DNA from: an uncultured Actinomycetes bacterium | GTDB taxonomy: Bacteria > Actinomycetota > Actinomycetes > Nanopelagicales > Nanopelagicaceae | Direction of reading: 5' to 3' | Length of the DNA stretch: 8,685 bases | Assembly (NCBI GenBank): GCA_903899145.1 | Contig: CAIUHY010000018.1 | Span: 1-8,685, forward strand | Shown here: in pieces, positions 6,518 to 8,685 of the stretch | How the letters are laid out: every line of letters begins with the position of its first letter | How positions within the stretch are numbered: the first letter of the stretch is position 1 | Notes under the pieces: generated by a model | What the model was told of the DNA's origin: nothing | The model's database searches: none | Seen by the model: only the letters and a program-made list of their open reading frames with translations | Program-made: the position numbers and the translations under genes

Positions 6518-7666
6518 ATGAGAAAATATGCTGTAGGGCTAGTACTGCTTGCATTAACTTTTTCATGCCTTGAGAGTGCCGTTGCAGCACCCCAACTCGG
6601 AGGTAGCTGCAGGCAACAAGGTGCGATTGCACATTACTTAGAAAAGACATTTGTTTGTGCAAAAGTAGGCAAAGGTCTCAAATACATAGCTTCCGATGGA
6701 ACTGTCAACTCTGGAGTTGTCCCGGTAGCAAAGGTGGATGCGACCGTGCTGAAGGCTTACAACGCCTTTGATCACGCAGCTTGCAAGACAGCACACCCGA
6801 ACATCACAGCTAATTATCTAGTTTCACCAAATTATTCACCCGAGATGGTTGATAAACAAAAAGCGCTTTTTGAGCAAGCCATGTCTTGTTATAACAACTA
6901 TTTCAGTCGGTCAATTTCTGTAAATATATTACTTGCTACTGAAAAAGATTATGACTTTATGGTCTCGCAAACTATGGCAGGTAAGCCAGTATTCGATGCG
7001 ATCCAACTTCGTTGGGCAAAATTCATGATGGAGCGCGATACTCCAAAATCAAATAGCCAACGAGGCGGAGCTTCCGGAAGTGCCGGATGGAGTCCATCAC
7101 TTGGTTCTGGGTGGATGATAATTATCGATGCATCTGTGAATAAAACTCCAGATTCTCACATGGCTTCCCACGAGTTTGTTCACATACTGCAAAGTTTTTC
7201 TAAGAGTGCTCTGTTCGTCAATTACGGCGATGGGAGCGCTGATGCTGACTATGTAAATATGCCAACGTGGTTCTGGGAAGGCACAGCAGAACTTTTTAGC
7301 ACCGCATCTATCACAGCAACTGCTAACTACTTTAGCCCTGCAATGGATCAAGTTAGAACACAAGGTAAAGAATCTCCAAGTTTAAATAAGATCACTTCAC
7401 CTGCTGAAGTTGCTTCTACTCTGGCAAAAATTGAAGCCCCTTCTACGCAGGAAGCAAATATGATGTTTTATGCACTTGGCAGTGTTATCTGTGAATACAT
7501 TCTCGCCACGTATGGGTATGACAAATACTGGCAAATTATGAAGAACGCTGGGACCTATCCAAGTTTTGACGAGAATTTGAAGCACACAATCGGGCTTGGT
7601 AAGAACGAACTTTATGCCAATGCAGCTCCCTTTGTACTTTCACAATGGAAGCAGACCAAGTTCTAA
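6518..7666 (+). CDS. Secreted HExxH zinc metallopeptidase-like protein (gluzincin type)
   Basis: A 382-residue exported protein, predicted to act outside the cell as a zinc peptidase. A signal peptide covers about residues 1-24 (AVAA|PQ). A small module with two cysteines (C31, C47: 'GGSC...TFVCAKVGKGLKYI') follows; I recall similar short modules in many actinobacterial surface proteins. The catalytic domain has HEFVH (218-222), with E219 as the presumed general base and H218/H222 as zinc ligands. Downstream, 'MPTWFWEGTAELFS' (248-261) offers E254 or E258 as the third ligand, 32 or 36 residues after H222, as in MA-clan gluzincins. The helix around 'ALGSVICEYILATYGYDKYWQIM' matches the C-terminal part of such folds. 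C89 and C124 may form a further disulfide. Substrate unknown. A lipoprotein is unlikely because 'TFSC' is a poor lipobox. Confidence 0.8.
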   Translation: MRKYAVGLVLLALTFSCLESAVAAPQLGGSCRQQGAIAHYLEKTFVCAKVGKGLKYIASDGTVNSGVVPVAKVDATVLKAYNAFDHAACKTAHPNITANYLVSPNYSPEMVDKQKALFEQAMSCYNNYFSRSISVNILLATEKDYDFMVSQTMAGKPVFDAIQLRWAKFMMERDTPKSNSQRGGASGSAGWSPSLGSGWMIIIDASVNKTPDSHMASHEFVHILQSFSKSALFVNYGDGSADADYVNMPTWFWEGTAELFSTASITATANYFSPAMDQVRTQGKESPSLNKITSPAEVASTLAKIEAPSTQEANMMFYALGSVICEYILATYGYDKYWQIMKNAGTYPSFDENLKHTIGLGKNELYANAAPFVLSQWKQTKF

Positions 7667-7811
7667 ACAAATTATTTGAAAGATCCCCACTCTTATCTAA
7701 CGAGTAATAGCCAACTCATGGGGTATGAGTAGGCAGGAATTGAGTCGACAACCAATTTTGTAAGGCGCTAGTCAACGCACCGGACTTACCCTGGAGGTAC
7801 TCCTGCAGTGA
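7667..7811. other. Non-coding stretch with ACTC/GAGT inverted repeats
   Basis: No credible gene was seen here. The clearest element is a 6-bp hairpin, ACTCAT (7714-7719) and ATGAGT (7725-7730) with loop GGGGT. Just before it are ACTC (7689-7692) and GAGT (7702-7705), which could pair with each other or with the later arms, giving alternative folds. No U-tract follows, so it is not a standard intrinsic terminator. It may end or process the peptidase mRNA, or be upstream control sequence for the toxin-antitoxin genes. Confidence 0.4.
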
Positions 7812-7841
7812 TTGCCAGAGGTGATCCCTAGGTGCTATCAT
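7812..7841 (+). promoter_or_regulatory. Promoter of the toxin-antitoxin operon
   Basis: TTGCCA (7812-7817, 5 of 6 matches to TTGACA), an 18-base spacer, and TATCAT (7836-7841, 5 of 6 matches to TATAAT). Transcription would start near 7848, in the middle of the palindrome at 7840-7857. This is the best-looking promoter in the window. Confidence 0.65.
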
Positions 7842-7857
7842 CAAGATATATCTTGAT
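7840..7857. promoter_or_regulatory. 18-bp perfect palindrome, likely operator for the antitoxin
   Basis: ATCAAGATATATCTTGAT reads the same on both strands. It overlaps the end of the -10 and the predicted transcription start, and lies just before the ribosome binding site. Ribbon-helix-helix antitoxins are known to repress their own promoters by binding such sites, so the antitoxin at 7871 is the likely ligand. The symmetry is seen; the binding is inference. Confidence 0.7.
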
Positions 7858-7870
7858 AGAAGGAGAGACT

Positions 7871-8098
7871 ATGGCAACCGCACGCGAGAAGTTCTCGTCT
7901 CAATTAGATCCTGAATTACTACTCAAAGCTCGCACCTTAGCTCAGGAGCAAGGCCGCCAACTTCAATCCCTCTTAGAGGATGCTCTTTCGGAATACTTCG
8001 AACGCCATCAAGATCAACGCCCAAGACAGCATGTACTGGATGCATACAGCCTAAGTCTTGAAGAATTCGATGATCTCTATAAGCAGTTAGCTAAGTGA
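7871..8098 (+). CDS. Ribbon-helix-helix-like antitoxin of a Doc-type toxin-antitoxin pair
   Basis: A 75-residue cytoplasmic protein. It has a short strand-like start ('KFSSQLDPELL', about 7-17) followed by two helices (about 18-47, 'LLKARTLAQEQGRQLQSLLEDALSEYF'), the pattern of CopG/Arc-type ribbon-helix-helix DNA-binding antitoxins. The C-terminal part (about 50-75, acidic 'SLSLEEFDDLYKQLAK') would be the toxin-binding segment. The start at 7871 has a strong AAGGAG (7860-7865) 5 bases upstream; an upstream in-frame start at 7832 lies inside the promoter and is not credible. It overlaps the toxin gene by 4 bases (GTGA). It probably represses its own operon through the palindrome at 7840-7857 and neutralises the toxin directly. 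The RHH assignment is by pattern only; the classic Doc partner, Phd, is a different fold. Confidence 0.78.
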   Translation: MATAREKFSSQLDPELLLKARTLAQEQGRQLQSLLEDALSEYFERHQDQRPRQHVLDAYSLSLEEFDDLYKQLAK

Positions 8099-8478
8099 GC
8101 GATTCCACCGACTACATCACGACTATTGAAGCGCTCGCTCTTCACGCAATTGGCTTAAAAAAGTATGGTGGAAGTTCTGGGATTAGAGATATCGGAGCAC
8201 TGGAGTCTGCACTTTTTAGACCCCAGACTGGTTACTACAAAGACATCATCGAGGAAGCAGCTGCTCTGCTTGAGAGTTTGGCTGTCAACCACCCCTTTAC
8301 TGATGGGAATAAGAGGGTTGCGTTTGCAGTAGCAGACACTTTTCTTAGAATCAATGGATATTCAATTAAGTCTGATAGCAAAACGATTTACAAGAAGATG
8401 ATTACCTTATTTGAGTCCGGCACTTTCGAATTCAATTATTTAGAGCCTTGGCTACGCAGCGTAACTAAAAAAGCCTAG
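8095..8478 (+). CDS. doc: Doc-type (Fic-fold) toxin
   Basis: A 127-residue toxin of the death-on-curing family, nearly the same length as P1 Doc (126 aa). The catalytic loop is HPFTDGNKR (66-74): His66, Phe68, Asp70, Asn72, Lys73, Arg74. The lysine where AMP-transferring Fic enzymes have glycine (GNGR) is the Doc hallmark. Upstream 'GIRDIGALESALFRPQTGYY' (29-48) is also characteristic of the family. P1 Doc is known to phosphorylate elongation factor EF-Tu and stop translation; the same target is inferred here. The start is GTG at 8095, overlapping the antitoxin stop, without its own clear ribosome binding site. Such coupling keeps toxin output tied to antitoxin translation. No truncation or lost catalytic residue is visible, so it is probably active. 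Confidence 0.9.
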   Translation: MSDSTDYITTIEALALHAIGLKKYGGSSGIRDIGALESALFRPQTGYYKDIIEEAAALLESLAVNHPFTDGNKRVAFAVADTFLRINGYSIKSDSKTIYKKMITLFESGTFEFNYLEPWLRSVTKKA

Positions 8479-8485
8479 TTAGTTA

Positions 8486-8668
8486 TTGGTGAGTAGTAAA
8501 AAAGTCAGTACACACTATGCAAGTGGGCAGGTAGGAACATCTGTATCAAGCAAGGTGAGTGTTTTCCGCCAAAATTTACCTAATATTAAGGAGCTTTTTA
8601 GTTTCACCACCCCAAAAGGTGCTTTGATTGAGACACTAAAAAGCGAGATGCTTTTACTAGGGGAGTAA
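8486..8668 (+). CDS. Possible 60-residue protein of unknown function
   Basis: An open frame starting at TTG (8486) or GTG (8489), 7 bases after the toxin stop and ending 2 bases before the next gene's ATG. The product is Ser/Lys/Val-rich at the start ('VSSKKVSTHYASGQVG') with a more hydrophobic second half ('LIETLKSEMLLLGE'). I recognise no family and no ribosome binding site. Its fit between two genes in the same direction is compatible with an operon member, but it could equally be non-coding spacer, since it contains a 10-bp inverted repeat (8593-8644). Confidence 0.3.
   Translation: MVSSKKVSTHYASGQVGTSVSSKVSVFRQNLPNIKELFSFTTPKGALIETLKSEMLLLGE
8593..8644. repeat. Nested inverted repeat upstream of the last gene
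   Basis: GCTTTTTAGT (8593-8602) and ACTAAAAAGC (8635-8644) are exact reverse complements, 32 bases apart. Inside them CACC (8608-8611) and GGTG (8618-8621) can form a second small stem. As RNA this would be a two-tier hairpin ending 26 bases before the ATG at 8671. No U-tract follows. It could be a leader structure, a protein-binding site or a chance feature. Confidence 0.45.
8659..8665 (+). promoter_or_regulatory. Ribosome binding site of the gene starting at 8671
   Basis: AGGGGAG, 5 bases before ATG 8671. It supports a real gene start at the window edge. Confidence 0.65.
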
Positions 8669-8670
8669 AT

Positions 8671-8685
8671 ATGAAGAAAGTTACA
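8671..8685 (+). CDS. Start of a gene cut off by the window end
   Basis: Only five codons are visible (MKKVT), preceded by a good ribosome binding site. A basic start like this is common in exported or DNA-binding proteins, but nothing can be said about function. It follows the small open frame at 8486-8668 by 2 bases. Confidence 0.55.

Noticed and set aside
6557..6571. Lipobox at 'LTFSC' in the peptidase signal peptide
   Set aside because: Phe at the -2 position does not fit a lipobox, and AVAA|PQ a few residues later is a good signal peptidase I site.
7667..7811. tRNA or other structural RNA gene in the spacer
   Set aside because: No TTC-type T-arm, anticodon arm or matching acceptor stem could be found by eye.
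7832..7870. Earlier start for the antitoxin gene
   Set aside because: It falls within the promoter and operator, and the strong AAGGAG at 7860-7865 points to ATG 7871.
8248..8292. Class II/III-type self-inhibitory Fic motif within the toxin, and 'SLSLEE' in the antitoxin as a class I motif
   Set aside because: Neither fits (S/T)xxxE(G/N) convincingly, and Doc-type toxins are neutralised by a different mode.

Overview
The window looks like a chromosomal segment of a small-genome, moderately low-GC actinobacterium, probably a freshwater planktonic lineage of the Nanopelagicales/'acI' type. This is inference. It rests on the signal peptide style of the first gene, its Ser/Thr/Gly/Ala-rich surface protein ending in a short amphipathic helix, a small two-Cys module at the N-terminus of the secreted peptidase, compact gene packing, and two genes that look leaderless. 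No rRNA, tRNA, insertion sequence or CRISPR array was seen.

Layout. (1) 47-1963, minus strand: a secreted, Ig-like, S-layer-like surface protein with a structured 5' leader that contains a perfect 9-bp hairpin. (2) Divergent from it, 2177-6453, plus strand: a tightly packed four-gene operon. It encodes a membrane-fusion (HlyD/MacA/YknX-like) protein, a MacB/LolD-type ATPase, a MacB/FtsX-type permease, and an unrecognised single-pass membrane protein with a glycine-rich linker and a two-Cys C-terminal domain. Junctions overlap by 1, 4 and 8 bases, so translation is probably coupled. The start of the first gene carries an exact 33-bp tandem duplication. (3) 6518-7666: a secreted HExxH (gluzincin-type) zinc metallopeptidase-like protein behind its own leaderless-type promoter. 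(4) 7667-7870: a non-coding stretch ending in a good promoter with an 18-bp perfect palindrome. (5) 7871-8478: a toxin-antitoxin pair, a ribbon-helix-helix-like antitoxin followed by a Doc-type Fic-fold toxin with a 4-base overlap. (6) 8479-8685: a possible 60-aa ORF containing a nested inverted repeat, then the first five codons of a gene that runs off the window.

How the parts work together. The first three regions all concern the cell envelope: a surface-layer protein, a tripartite-type efflux/export ABC system with an extra membrane component, and a secreted protease-like protein. Three proteins of the transport operon carry glycine-rich tracts on segments predicted to lie outside the membrane, which suggests a shared structural role. 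The least described parts are the fourth operon protein, the duplicated start of the first operon gene, and the surface protein's phage-like N-terminal module. The toxin-antitoxin pair is a familiar type of module, but its RHH-like antitoxin paired with a Doc toxin, and its operator placed at the transcription start, deserve a look.
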